DNA from: Hoplostethus atlanticus
Taxonomy: Eukaryota; Chordata; Actinopteri; Trachichthyiformes; Trachichthyidae
Length of the DNA: 64,000 nt
NCBI GenBank assembly: GCA_034670405.1
Contig: JAXDDX010000055.1
Location: 1,247,501 to 1,311,500 of the forward strand
Direction: 5' to 3'
The translations under genes and the position numbers were made by a program. Each line of letters starts with the position of its first letter. Position 1 is the first letter of the stretch. The notes beneath the pieces were generated by a model, which saw nothing but the letters and a program-made list of their open reading frames with translations, was not told where the DNA came from and did not search any database. This document shows, piece by piece, positions 43,511 through 55,075 of the stretch.

Positions 43511-45080
43511 ATCCCATTAGGATTGATTCCATTAAAGGTGACTATTGCATGGCTTTTAACTTTTAAAACAAAACCAATATAGGCAACAGCAACAAGTAGT
43601 CATGCTGCATCAAACGGTACTGATGAACCGACGGTCTAAAATGTACAAGACGGTCAGCGGCAGAGCAGAGCTGGTGTCAGTTCACTTCGGGTTTAACCAG
43701 TTCAGGAAGTGGATCTGCCGTTAGTATTCTCAGAGTGCTCAGTGAGAGCCAACCCCCCCTCCCCGAGCCCAGGGCCCCCCCCTTGCCGCCACGCTGTTAC
43801 CAACACTTGCAGTAGATGGCGACAGAAGTCTGTGGCAGGGGTGATAAGAGCCTCTCAGCAGGGTAGCAGGGTGCACCCCCCCCCCTCCCCCCTCGAGGAA
43901 TGAAGCCAGAACCTGTCATGCCTTCTGCAGGAAAAGTTTGCTTTTTGATCCCAGGCTCACAGATTGAAGTATTTCCACGAGCTGCAGCTAAGTGAAAGGA
44001 AATGGGTCATTTACATCCACGCTTATTAAGAGTGACTTTCTGGTTACGCCCCCCCCACCACCACCACCACCACCGTTCCACCCACTTGAGACAGCCTGTC
44101 ACAGCCCCGTTACCGTCGCGTCGACACAGCGGGCGACACAGAGTTCACCGTTATTCCTTCTTCCCTTTGACAGTCACACATTCTGCCACTTGCTCATTGT
44201 TCCTCCCACGGTGTCATTTGTCTTCCATAACACTGTGTTATGCTAAAACATCAGTGCTGTTGCGCTTCGGATTGACAGCCGCCACCCCCCCCACCCCTCC
44301 CCCTCCAGAACATGTGCTCGACGGGTTGTCAGCGCTCGCGGAAACGCTGGTTCTTTTCACTTCGCGGCGCTCCGTTTATCCATCAGTCTCCGATTTGAAC
44401 ATGACAAAGCTGGCAGTTGACGCCAAAACGCAACCCACACACACACACCACCACCCTCTCATGCAAACTGAGAAAGTGACATGTCTGAAGGAGTACGATT
44501 ACATGGGGGGAATAAAGAAGAAGTGGAAATTTCATCTTTTGCGAGCACAAAACACACAAAAGTTACAATTTCCGAGAGTCACTTGGTTTCAACGAGGGAT
44601 TCTAACAATGTCAACAGCCTAAAAGTTTGTGGAGAAGACCCTCTAAGGATTGTGGGGGCGCCAAACCTGCTGGGGTAGTCTCTATACCCTTTCTATTAAA
44701 CCTCATCCACATTCTGCCCAGTGCACCAGAAACACTCAGCTGCCTCGGGTCAAGAGAGTTAGTCAAATTCTCATCTCTGCTTGAATACTTTTCCCACGTT
44801 CACAACTTTGAAGCAGACCTCAGAGCAGCGCTTGTCTCCCGCTGCCTCCAAGGTCTGGGTTCATCCCCTGATTAGATAGTCACATCACTGAGACCCGACC
44901 TCTCTCGCACCCCGGCGTCTCGGTGCAACTAGTGGGGTACACAAGGTGACATACAGTTTCCTTTCTTTTCACTTATTCTTGGCCCTCATTTTTCGTCAGT
45001 GTAACGCTAAAGTCAGTCGTCATATTGGGAATTACGGAACGACTTGATGGTTAAAATGACCTGATGGTGCCGTGTCTGAG
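43511..45080. other. gene-free
   Basis: No gene recognised. C-rich runs near 43755, 43875 and 44049, and a (CCA)n run at about 44056-44073. The remainder is unique but without motif. Confidence 0.4.
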
Positions 45081-46328
45081 CTCATTCGAAGCTGTCAAAT
45101 GCCAAGGTTGACGTTTTCTGTAGACGTTGGCTGCTCTTGATCAAATTTTTTTCAAAGTGAAGACATTTGAGCAAAAAGAACGTCTGCCACAAGTGAAAAG
45201 CACACAGCAAGTAGTTGCATCCTGCCATGGCATTTAAAGAGAATCGGGATCGTCCATCGCCAAAGTAGTACCTACCAAAAACAAGGCACACGCGAATGGC
45301 ATTGTCAAGTCGGAAACTCGTATCTCCCACCTTTCCCGTGCGATGTGAATGCAGCGTAACTCGCCGGTTACCCAGCCTTGTTTTTCTCTTTCGGACCGAT
45401 TGTGGGTCCCGGCCCACATCCACCAGCCGAGCCAAGGCCTTTCCTATGCCCCCCCCTCTCGTCCTTACCCAAAAATCTGTCACCGCCAGCTGGACCCATT
45501 ACCCCTACCCTTCCCTGTGTTGGCCAGAACCACTCCTCCCTTGTACCCCCCACCCCCCCCCCCCACATCAGCCAACAGGGACAGATGTTCATTACCAGCT
45601 CATTTCCTCCCTCCAATCTTCTATCTATTACCGGTTTGCTACGTCACTAGCTGTTGCAAAAATTATGTCTATGTCGCTTATGACTTTGGCATGGATGGTC
45701 ATACAGCAACGCCAAAGCCAATGGTCCACCTGCCGGCGGGGTCACGGCAATATGTTACATGTAAACTGGGCGATGATGACTGGCCGTGAGATGATGACGC
45801 CGATTTAGCGGCTGATGGTCCTCCAATAGTCCAATCTAGTGGATGGATGACCGGGAGCGTTTTTTTTTTGTTGTCACATTTAGTTGAATAAGGCCTGAAG
45901 GCTGCAAAATCCAAATGATCCATTCACATTTCATTCATAAATAAAAATGATTTTGCAGCAGCAAGATGTCTTCTGCTTCTTCCAATACAATGCGATCGCT
46001 GCATGAGTCTATAAGACAAGAGAGTATCCTTTTGCATCTAACAAGTCTGGGACCGTGATGTTGGAATGAGGGGCAATGGAGGGGGGAGGGGGGAGTAGGA
46101 AGTCATTGAGGTTTGTTCCTCAATGTCGGGACTCAACAAGGGAGGCCGGGCCGTCCTGCTCAGCCTTCGCCCCCATCACTCAGCAGGAGGATCCAGTGGA
46201 CCAAAGGAGGGGAATTGGGGGTGGGGCGGTGCTCCTCTCCTCCCCAGAGAGAAGGCTCTTGTTCCTGGGCGGCCGATGATGAGAGCTGGCCTGCTGACAG
46301 AGGGCCCCGCGCTGGAGGAAGATGCTAT
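45081..46328. other. gene-free
   Basis: No gene recognised. A C run at 45544-45563 and G-rich sequence at 46079-46094. Long overlapping frames at 45296-45808 are unsupported by any motif and overlap each other. Confidence 0.45.
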
Positions 46329-46407
46329 TGTGTGTGTGTGTGTGTGTGTGTCTGTGTGTGTGTGTGTGAGTGGTGAGTTACACCACACCACACACACACA
46401 CACACAC
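46329..46407. repeat. inverted pair of (GT)n and (CA)n tracts
   Basis: GT units at 46329-46368 and CA units at 46388-46407 with a roughly 20-bp spacer, so the two runs can pair as a hairpin. Confidence 0.9.
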
Positions 46408-47243
46408 CTCCTCTGACTACTGTTTCATTCAGAGCTCCCCACGCCGTCTGAGAATACATCAGTGTGGAATAGCTCGTTTGCAGATGTGTGTTTGTGCACC
46501 CGCGTGGCAATTTCTGTGTGTGTGTATGGGACTAAGAGTGTGTTCTCACATGTGCGTCTATAGTTTGCATTCTGTACTGCACGTGTTTTCCTTTTTATCT
46601 CCGCGAGTGGGTGTTTGTCGCTCCGCAGGGGGGCATTCCCACCGTGGGTACCGATTCCACTTGTCTTTGCAGGTAAACGCGGCGAGGCTCTGCACGTATT
46701 AAAACTGTCAATAGCGAACCACGCCGAGGAATGCTTTGTGTCTGCTTGTATATGAGCCTGAACTCCCGAAAGGAAACATTTAATGGGTAGGCAGCTATTA
46801 AGGGGAAGAGGTGCTGTAATGCAACAGCGGATTTCATCTGACGCGCTGCAAAAACAACGCTCGTTTAATGTAGTAGTCAGTCTTAAAATCGTATGTTTCC
46901 CCAGGTGCTCGGAAAAATGTGACAGCGGTAATTTAACTTTCCTGCGCGGCTAGAACATGTTTCAAAAAATGTTCTCGGATCAAGGAATGTTATCTTGATA
47001 CTCAGTTTAACCTGCATTTTTTTCATTTATTGGAAGAAAAACAATATTCTAAGACTCCTAAAACCAGAAATGGCTTGATAAGATGGGTATTTTTTGCAGT
47101 ATATGGTCAAACCTGGCAACCCTACATTGAGCGGAGAACAGCCGGTGATGGTTTATCGGAGGTAATTGCTGCTTTTCTGGCATTTTATCAGCCCATCTGT
47201 TGCTGACGAATGGAGCATGTGGTGTAGTGCCATCCACACACAG

Positions 47244-47246
<3 letters not shown>
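46408..47246. other. gene-free
   Basis: GT-rich to about 46600, then unclassified. Sequence at about 46960-47120 resembles AT-rich dispersed repeats. Confidence 0.4.
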
Positions 47247-47292
<46 letters not shown>

Positions 47293-47629
47293 GATAGACA
47301 CAGCAGTGTATGCATGCAAGCAACAAACTCAAACACAAGGTGCACACAAACACACACGCATACACCCACAGGCATAAACACAGACACATGTACACAAACA
47401 AACACGTGCACACGCAAAACATCCACCCAAAGACCAGTCGTGTGCATAGACACATGCTCTCTTTCTCTCCTCTCTCTCTCTGACACACACACACAGCACA
47501 AACTGCTTGTGGACATTGACCGGACCAAATCAGGTCATCGTCAATTTTTATGTTATACACACACACACACACACACACACAAAAAAACACCCAGAATCAG
47601 CCTCCACATGGCCTCCCACTTTTTTTCCA

Positions 47630-47682
<53 letters not shown>

Positions 47683-48025
47683 CACATAGTCACACAAATA
47701 CATAAACCACATACCCACTCGCACGCCTTTTTACATTCTCCCACTCCCATACATATACAGGACAAGACATAGACAAAACATCAACCACACGCCAACACAC
47801 CACACGCGTAAACACACACACAAACACATGCACGCACACGCACGCACGTACACACACTGGTGCCACCCTAGTCTGCTTTTTGACTTTGATGAATGGACTC
47901 TGGTGTGATATTCCTATCGGTGGCTGCAGGTCTCTCTAGCAGTCGGGGCAGTGTAGGGCACTGGGGGAACACACACACAGATGGCACACACACACAATGC
48001 ATACACACACACACACACACACACG
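47247..48025. repeat. cluster of (CA)n microsatellites
   Basis: CA runs at 47247-47288, 47557-47581, 47632-47678 and about 48004-48024, joined by CA-rich degenerate sequence. All long frames here (HTHTHT or CVCVCV) are artefacts of the repeat. Confidence 0.95.
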
Positions 48026-48121
48026 CACGCACACAGAAACACTGATGCACATGTACATGCTTATATACACTCTATAGGAACACAGTCTCCCTGCCTGGGT
48101 AGCTCAGTCTCAGGAAATGAG

Positions 48122-48757
48122 ATAGCATGTTTGCACTTCCGGTTCCCTCGTCTCGAAGTCAATGGGTTTTTTGAATGGGTTTTTGGTTAGATGCCTGAAA
48201 TAAGGTCTGTGGTTAACACAAGCTTAAGAGGTTTTCACGTTTTGTTCTACGACATAAAATACGTCAGTAAATACCCCACTCGTAAATTTTGAAGCTTTTA
48301 CGTGTCTTAAAACAGGCGGTTGCTAACAAGTGGCTAAATGAGACTACAGAGGTTGTCGGGGACATTAAACGTCATCACGCCGAACATGGTAACTCATCTA
48401 CTCACTAGTCCGCCTTCACAGCCTCTAGTTGTGTTTATACTCTTCCAAACTATTCTAACTCAAACTTTCGAACTTGTAGATTTATCAGTTTATAGTATTT
48501 TTAGTGGTGGTGACGTTGAAGTCATGCGACAGTGGTGTAGTTCGTTTATAGCCTAACGTTAGCTTTTTACTTCTGGCGATTGCATTTACGCTTCAAAAAT
48601 CATAAAAGTGGTATTCATTTGTGAAGATTATCTTGCTGAACAAAACGTGTAAGTATCATAAACTTTTGTTTGCCACAGAGTTTATTTTCTGCAATAATCC
48701 AAAATCCAATGGAAAAATCCCATTGGCTTTTTGTCGAGGGAACCAGGGCGATGCTAA
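48122..48757. mobile_element. non-autonomous DNA transposon with long imperfect inverted ends
   Basis: The left end (48122-48186, containing 'cggttccctcgtctcgaagt' and 'caatgggttttttg') pairs with the complement of the right end (about 48697-48757, containing GGTTCCCTCGACAAAAAGCC and AATGGGATTTTTCCATTGG). The central 500 bp has no coding potential. The superfamily and target duplication are not clear. Confidence 0.6.
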
Positions 48758-49164
48758 CTACAAAAATATGTCATCCCTGCACCACTCTATGAGGTTGTGT
48801 CCCTATCTACCTCATACTATCTCTGACACAGAAGAGAAACCTCCCCCACCTCCCCAGCCAGCCTGTATACAGTGTAAGCATGATATCGCTTAGCACGCAA
48901 TGCTCAGGCAACAACCTGCTTCATATGAAATACCACAGTGTACACGTCTCACACTGCGGCGCTCATCTGCACTTGCACTGCGTTGGCCCAGATGACTGGT
49001 CTTTCCAATTCATTATCGATTTTTTGTTTGTTTTTTTAAAGGCTAACCCAATACGTTTGATCTCTTCCCAGAGATATAATACACTCTCAAGCTGTGTGAT
49101 CATTCTGAAAGCTGGCTTACTTTTAACAGCGGCTACAGTGCAGGAAGATGAAGCTCACCCGGGG
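48758..49164. other. gene-free
   Basis: Unclassified unique sequence. Confidence 0.4.
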
Positions 49165-49345
49165 TTTGAAAAAAAACTACAAGACAGGGTACATTTTTCA
49201 ATCGATTCCCGGGCTTAATGTATTGGGAGAGCTCTGTGGGGGGAACGGGCAGCGGACCAAGCGCTCGATCGAACCCCCGTGACTGACACATGGCTGGATC
49301 TAAGCAGAAAGCACGGCAGAACTCAAGAGTTTTTGGATCCTTTTA
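49165..49345. repeat. diverged duplicated segment, copy 1
   Basis: It shares with 49518-49745 the order 'gacagggtac', 'gattccc', 'attggg-gagctctg', 'gaacg-ccag-tgaccaagc'-like, 'gtgactgacac', 'ggatc-gagcagaa' and 'cggcagaactcaa'. Identity is moderate. I do not recognise the sequence. Confidence 0.7.
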
Positions 49346-49389
49346 TGTCATTTCTGATTTATTAGATAGTGGAAAGAGACAGGGAAGAT

Positions 49390-49421
<32 letters not shown>

Positions 49422-49480
49422 GAGAGGATGCTAGGCCAGTGGATTTAAACCCATGTTGTTACAGGTACTTGGGCTAACTT
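49346..49480. mobile_element. SINE-like dispersed repeat with (GA)n
   Basis: 'tttctgatttattagatagt' (about 49350-49370) leads into AAGAGACAGGGAAGATGAGA-type text, a GA run (49390-49412) and a 'gatttaaaccc' word. The same type of repeat occurs at 54960-55075. It resembles a common teleost repeat whose far end carries a tRNA-promoter-like word; the assignment is tentative. Confidence 0.5.
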
Positions 49481-49517
49481 AGTGTTAACTTAACCGACAC
49501 CGTGTTAAGGGGCTCCA

Positions 49518-49745
49518 CGGGGGAAAAAGAAAAGACAGGGTACTTTTTTCTCCCGATTGATTCCCAAACACATTGGGGGGAGCTCTGAGAAGGAGAACGT
49601 CCAGCTGACCAAGCACCCAGTGACTGACACCCAGGCAGATCCGAGCAGAAGGAAATGGGCTGCGCTCGTATTTTTCTCCGAGGTTTCCAAACCGAACGAG
49701 CGAAAAGGAACCCGGCGGAACTCAACGCTGACCGGGGGAGGTGAG
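49518..49745. repeat. diverged duplicated segment, copy 2
   Basis: The partner of 49165-49345. It contains an extra internal stretch (about 49655-49705) absent from copy 1. A 204-codon plus-strand frame (49557-50171) crosses it but shows no motif, and copy 1 does not preserve that frame. Confidence 0.7.
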
Positions 49746-50246
49746 ATCATACCAAAAAAAAACAACGCAAAGGGGCGTGGAACATCGCTTTCCAATCGAC
49801 GTGACGTGCGCTTTGACTGTCACGGTTGCTTGAAACATCCCAGATCAATTTTTTTTTGGCACCTCTCAGTCCTCTGCTGCCCCACTTTTTCGATTCCATC
49901 GTTCCATTTTGGTATTTTTATTGGGAGGACGTTTAACAATTCTTCACCAGGGTTTTTTTGGCAGCTCGCTCCGGCCGTCAGTCCAGGCCTTCTGAGCTGT
50001 TTGCTTAACCTCACCCTACTCGTTGGCACAGACGGACACACTTTTGGAGCTTTAAGAACGGGTGAGGCGGTGGGGATGGAAGTCGCTAACGTTGCGGCCG
50101 TTTTCGCACATTTACCGTCACGCGCAGATGCATTGCGACATGCAGTATACAGCAGTCATGTGTTTATGTAGCCGTGGTTCTCGGTACTCTGAAACTAAGT
50201 TGACAGCCTTTTACAGTCACCAAGAAAAACATCTGCACCGGGGTTT
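49746..50246. other. gene-free
   Basis: Unclassified; no motif-bearing frame. Confidence 0.4.
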
Positions 50247-50380
50247 CACCGATATTTGCTTTTTGGAAGGCTGATACTGATATTTTTGGATTGAAGGTGC
50301 CAGTGTGCCCTTATTCAATTTGAATTGGACCGTTTTCCTGCCACAAAAAAAATCCGAAACATCCATCGGTTTGCACCCTA
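50247..50380 (+). mobile_element. family A dispersed repeat, 5' fragment
   Basis: 'tttcaccgatatttgctttt' followed by 'ggctgatactgatattttt' resembles the start of family A near 57612 ('tttcgactgatatggg', 'tgctgatat'). The core and 3' end are not present. Confidence 0.5.
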
Positions 50381-50545
50381 ATCTGTACAGTTACTGTGCT
50401 GCATTGTCATTCCGTTGGGAGGAGAGTAAATGAAGGTGTCGAGGGATGAGACGGAGAGAGGAAATCTGTTGTTAAGATGCACCCCTTGAGGCCTACTCAG
50501 ACCTATCGCCCGGTTGATTGCCTGGCGAGATTTGACCAGGGGGCA

Positions 50546-50713
50546 GTGTGTGTGTGTGTGTGTGTGTGTGTGAGTGTGAGAGAGAGAGAGAGACTGGGGG
50601 TGCAGCGACAAGGCCGGAGGAGTGGATGCTGGACCCTGAGACGAGCCTTTGTTCCTGCCATTGATAGAAGCGTTCATGGCTGCAGAGTGGACACACACAC
50701 ACACACACACACA
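50546..50713. repeat. inverted (GT)n / (CA)n pair
   Basis: GT units at 50546-50572 with adjacent GA units at 50578-50594, and CA units at 50691-50713. The two dinucleotide runs are complementary across about 120 bp. Confidence 0.92.
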
Positions 50714-50832
50714 GCTCCTGATCTTATCTGAACTCTTGACAGCCACTCACACAATAGCCACTGACCACTGGTTATGAAGGGCCTGAAACCTGATCTACTG
50801 TGGGCAGCCGAGTAGCAGAGCTGCTCTGTGAT

Positions 50833-50835
<3 letters not shown>

Positions 50836-50878
<43 letters not shown>
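50836..50878. repeat. (GA)n microsatellite
   Basis: About 21 GA units. Confidence 0.95.
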
Positions 50879-50881
<3 letters not shown>

Positions 50882-52398
50882 GCAGGTATTTTGTATCTTC
50901 ACCTTTATTTATCCATCGCAATCGCACAGTTCCACACATTCACACTGGGAGCTGCCCAGTACCGCCACCGTCTTCTACTTCTTCTTTCCCCATCTTCTGG
51001 GGATTGGTACCGCCGAACCCCTCCGATCACGAGCCCACCTCTTGAGCCTCAAAACTTGATGAAACCAACACCTCCGACTCCCCGCGGTGACCTCCGCGCA
51101 GTTTAGCCGGCGGGCAGTTCTAACTCAATGCTGCAGTTCTAACTCAACTCTGCGCGTCGCCTATCACTGTCGCTCCCCTGTCAGCCTCCATCCATCACGG
51201 GGGCCCGGGGACTTGGGTTCGCCCCCCCCCAGCTGACTGGACCGAAGACAAGAGGGCTCCGTCAGTCCTCTTGGCTCGCTGAGTAATGACACCGGGCCTG
51301 GGTGACCTCCAACACTCCCTAACAAAGCTGCCTGCCAGTAGAGCAGGATAGAATAGAGGAAACGAAAGTGTCCGATGCATCCAGGACCGGCGGAGTGAGG
51401 AACTTCCTGAAAAGTGTCGGTAGGTTTAGAGGTGAGAGCTGACCGGGGCGTGGTGGGATTATCCTAATCCCGCCTGAGAGAGAGAGAGTGCGGCGGCAGA
51501 GAGAAAATACCATTTCATCATTAGGCTTTACTCTGATCAATAAGCTCCAGATAATTAAATAGTGAGTCTAGCTGAAGCAGGACAAACTCCTCCCCCGCCC
51601 TTTGCGATTGGCAAACAGCCCGAGAACCTAAACCCACCCACCTATCTCCCCCGGCAGGCCCGACAGCGTCTGCAGACGGGCATGGAAAAATGATCAGCCG
51701 TGGAGCTGAACGCCGCCGGCGTCGTAAATAAGGCAGAGGCAACGGTTGAGAGGGTGTCCTGACAAGAGGTATCTGACCGTCCGGTTTCCCTCGATCCAAC
51801 CGAGTGTAAATCAGACATCTGCCGGTCGGAGGACAGAGGGAGGGGGAACGCGAGTCCAGGCTGTGACTCCTTTAACTTCTCTCTTGAGCGCCGTCCCGCA
51901 GAACATCACAACACATCACATCGGTATACCGCTACGCCCCGGTAAAACCCGCGGCCTTTTGCTGTCGTCGGCAGGATCCGCGTGGCAAACCCGGCGATGG
52001 GGAAGACAGCCAGCTCTTATCTGGAGGGAAGAGAAATTGACAAACAACTCTTGCCAGAGGAATTCTGGATCTCGGCCCAACGCAGGCAGCAAGATAAAGT
52101 CCTTTACAAAGTCGCGTCAATAGATTTCGAAGACTTCCTGTCCGCCTCAAAGCCCGGGGCAGCCCCATCACGGCCATCTTCCCCTGATGTATAGATCCCC
52201 CGGCTATCATCAATAACGGAACACTGAGGGCGGATATTATCCCCCCTTCAAATACATTGAGTTGAAGCCAAATGAGAGGGCCACTACTCAGTACACACTC
52301 TGGGTTTTTGAACGTTTTTCGAAAGCCGATGCCAAGATGTTTGGAATGAAGCTGCAGATACAGACTTGACCGTTCATGCGAGAAGAAGAATACAATTC
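50879..52398. other. gene-free, GC-balanced unique DNA
   Basis: No gene recognised. The block 51660-52260 is unique, GC-rich and free of simple repeats. A 70-codon frame with an ATG (51982-52194) has no motif I recognise and no supporting splice or promoter context. It could equally be conserved non-coding DNA. Confidence 0.4.
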
Positions 52399-52545
52399 AG
52401 TTCAGGTTAAGGGCTTCCCACAAGCAACCAGTGAAGTATTGATCAATCATGCAATAAAGATAATCAATCAAACTGCATCCTATCTGTCATATCAGAGGTG
52501 GACCACGCTGACTGAGCCTGGTACTCATTACACTGTATCATTGCA
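52399..52545 (+). mobile_element. family A dispersed repeat, copy 2 (core)
   Basis: 'caggttaagggcttcccaca' at 52404-52423, then 'aaccagtgaagtattgatca', 'tcaaactgcatcctatctgt' and 'cagaggtggaccacgctgac'. The same words in the same order occur at 10078-10180 and 62174-62290. The 3' terminal part is lost. Confidence 0.85.
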
Positions 52546-52914
52546 GAGTACAAAAGCAAAGTAAGGCAGTGGACTTGCTCGCTCATCGTCAGCTACATTC
52601 CTAACACGTGAATTGAAGTCCATGCAACAACTGCATCGCAATAGATGGGGCTTTCTTAAGCCCGACGCTGCAGCCGGATTACGGCGGCTCGGCGACGATG
52701 TGAATTTAAAGCTGGCGGATTAGGAACAGAAGAACCCTTTGGGCTGCAGAACAGCTTTCTATAGGCCAGCGCCGAGTTGACCCGGAGGAAGCAAAGGCAA
52801 CACGATTCTGAAATTTATAGGCTCGGGGTCAACAGGGTCTAGTTGTTATACAAACAGGCTGTCCCTGGGATGCAGTAAATAACAGCCAGCGCTACGGTAC
52901 AAAGCCACAGGCCC
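52546..52914. other. gene-free
   Basis: Unique GC-balanced sequence; nothing recognised. Confidence 0.4.
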
Positions 52915-52916
52915 TG

Positions 52917-52947
<31 letters not shown>

Positions 52948-52951
52948 TGTT
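52915..52951. repeat. (GT)n microsatellite
   Basis: GT units with one GG interruption. Confidence 0.93.
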
Positions 52952-53649
52952 TGCATCTGGACCGTAAGTATTTTTATGTGTGTGGGAGCATGGATGAGCA
53001 TTTTTTTCATTTTTCTTCCTATATATCCATCCTACACTGCACCTCTCTACCTCCAGGCCACCCGACCCGCCTCAGCGAGAGAGAGAGAGAGAGAGAGTCG
53101 GTTTATCTCCATATAGTTTCTATGTTTTCTCAGAGGTTTTTCCACTCTGACAAGAAAACGCTGAATACCTTTTGATTGATTGATTTTTTTATTAGCATGA
53201 AAATGGACGGATTCAAAGTTACGGGCTCTGAAAACTTAATATTCTGTTTACCGCCCCACACCTCAAGTCCTCCTGTTCATCCAGCAATCAGAAAACCACT
53301 CGGCGGGAGCAGCGGTGTCGAACAAGAGAACGAGAGAAAAAACAGAGGACGAGGGAAAGATAGAAACCCACCTAAGTATCCACCTTATTATCTGATAGGA
53401 ATCGACTGCAGGACCCTTGCGGTGTCTCCGACTTAATCACAGAGTTCCCCCCCAACCCTACCGCCCCCTCCCCCAACTCCCCACCTCCCCACCCCCCCGC
53501 CGCCTCATGTTATCCCCTCCTATCGGCGAATCAATTTGGTCTGTCAGTGAAAAAAACATTCCACGCCTCGACAGGGTGGAGAGAAAAGCTGTTTGATGGA
53601 GGTAACTGGATTTCAATTATGTTCCAGGGGAGAAATCACATTTGGAAAG

Positions 53650-53651
<2 letters not shown>
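52952..53651. other. gene-free
   Basis: A short GA run at 53079-53097 and C-rich sequence at 53440-53505. Nothing else recognised. Confidence 0.4.

Positions 53652-53686
<35 letters not shown>
53652..53686. repeat. (GA)n microsatellite
   Basis: About 17 GA units. Confidence 0.95.
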
Positions 53687-53688
<2 letters not shown>

Positions 53689-53975
53689 CCCTAAATAGTG
53701 AACTGTTGTCCAGAGACAGAGTGACGTGGGTGATCGATTGGGTTTAGGCCCCATACCTGAGCCGAAATAACCACATTTTATCATCATAATAGAGAGCGAT
53801 ATCGAGCAAAAATCATCAGATATTTATTTGGCAGCTATAATTATTAAAATATTATCAGCCATCAGTAAGAAACATGAAACATGAAAGCAGGTTTGGAGGG
53901 TTTGGTAGCAAAATGACATTGGATCCCTGCAGGGAGACATAGAAGGTCCCTAAATAGTGACCCGTTGTCCATCCC
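53687..53975. repeat. direct repeat pair bounding an AT-rich segment
   Basis: 'ccctaaatagtgaactgttg' near 53689 recurs as 'ccctaaatagtgacccgttg' near 53949, about 260 bp apart, each followed by TCCA. The words resemble ends of a teleost dispersed repeat ('ccctaaatagtg'). Confidence 0.6.
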
Positions 53976-54274
53976 GGTGACCTCTGGTTGACCTGTTACT
54001 GACCGCCGCCGCCCAATTAACGTTCATTGGAGTCACCGGAGTCACTGGTGTCACTGAGCACCCCGCCACCCCCCCACGCCCCGGCCCATCACCCGGCCCG
54101 GTCATGCATGGGACGGTCCGGGGGTCGCCAGCCAGCCCAATAAATCCAACCAGTGAAAGGAGCTCCACTTGCCCCTGTTTATCTTAAAGACCCCTCTCCA
54201 ACCCTCCCCAGCTCCTCCCAGGTTGATTCATAGCCCCAGGAGCGAAGATGAATAGCAACCTGGCTGAACAATGA

Positions 54275-54280
<6 letters not shown>
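53976..54280. other. gene-free
   Basis: Unique GC-rich sequence; nothing recognised. Confidence 0.4.
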
Positions 54281-54319
<39 letters not shown>

Positions 54320-54327
54320 CGCGCGTG
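54281..54327. repeat. (GT)n(GC)n alternating tract
   Basis: About 15 GT units pass into about 7 GC units. An uninterrupted alternating purine-pyrimidine run of 47 bp is a strong Z-DNA-forming sequence. Confidence 0.95.
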
Positions 54328-54959
54328 TAAAGATGCGTGCACGTGCCTAACCAAGCGGGGACAGTGACCTTGCCAACCTCTGGTGCCTCCAGTGACTGTT
54401 AGAGAATTCATTGACAGTCACCGTGCTACCGCGGCATCCATCTGGGTCTGATTCTGGTGATCGGCTGGAGCCCAAGAAAACCAGTGCAAAACCCAGACAT
54501 GAATGCACCCAAGATGCATTGGAGATCCGATTCTGCACACCCCCTCCAGAGGTGGTGTACTCGGTCACATTTTCAACAAAGTGTAAATGCAACGTGTCTC
54601 CAATCCACTCTCATAAACAAAAGAAAAGGTACAGCATTGTATTTTTGTTGGGGCTGTCCCTCAAACAGGTTTGCCTTTCTGTTTTTTCTGACAGGGTATC
54701 TGACAGCTAGATCAACAGAAACCTACTTTCACAGATCCACAACCAGGAAAGTGCGCGCAAATCCAACGGGTTGACTTTTTCTATTTACATACTTGTCAAA
54801 AAAAAATGGCTGTCGGGGAAAACCTGGGGACAGGGAGAGCGAGAGAGACGAAGGCGTTTGTTTGTCAGTTTTACCGGATAGAAAAAACTATCCGGGACAT
54901 CTGCGTTTTGGTAAGAGAAAGAGAAAAGAAAAGAAATAGAAATCAAACTTTTTTTTTTT
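54328..54959. other. gene-free
   Basis: Unclassified. Short frames have no motif. Confidence 0.4.
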
Positions 54960-55075
54960 TGGCACAGGAAAGAGAGAGAGGGGGATGACATGCGACAAAG
55001 ACCAAGACTGGTTTTGAAACCAGGATGTAGGGGGTGCATGGTGTTGGCTTTAGCCAGCCTAGGCACCAAGAGAAA
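54960..55075. mobile_element. SINE-like dispersed repeat, second copy
   Basis: 'aggaaagagagagaggggga' then 'tgacatgcgacaaagacc', a 'ggttttgaaacc' word and 'ggctttagccagcctaggca'. This resembles the far half of the repeat type at 49346-49480. Confidence 0.5.

Noticed and set aside
45296..45808. Overlapping plus-strand frames of 90-170 codons
   Set aside because: Several frames overlap in the same C-rich region with proline-rich, low-complexity translations and no domain.
49557..50171. 204-codon plus-strand frame
   Set aside because: It crosses a repeat copy whose partner does not preserve the frame, and there is no motif.
51982..52194. 70-codon frame starting with ATG in a unique GC-rich block
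   Set aside because: No recognisable motif, no splice or promoter support; frame length is not unusual for GC-rich DNA.
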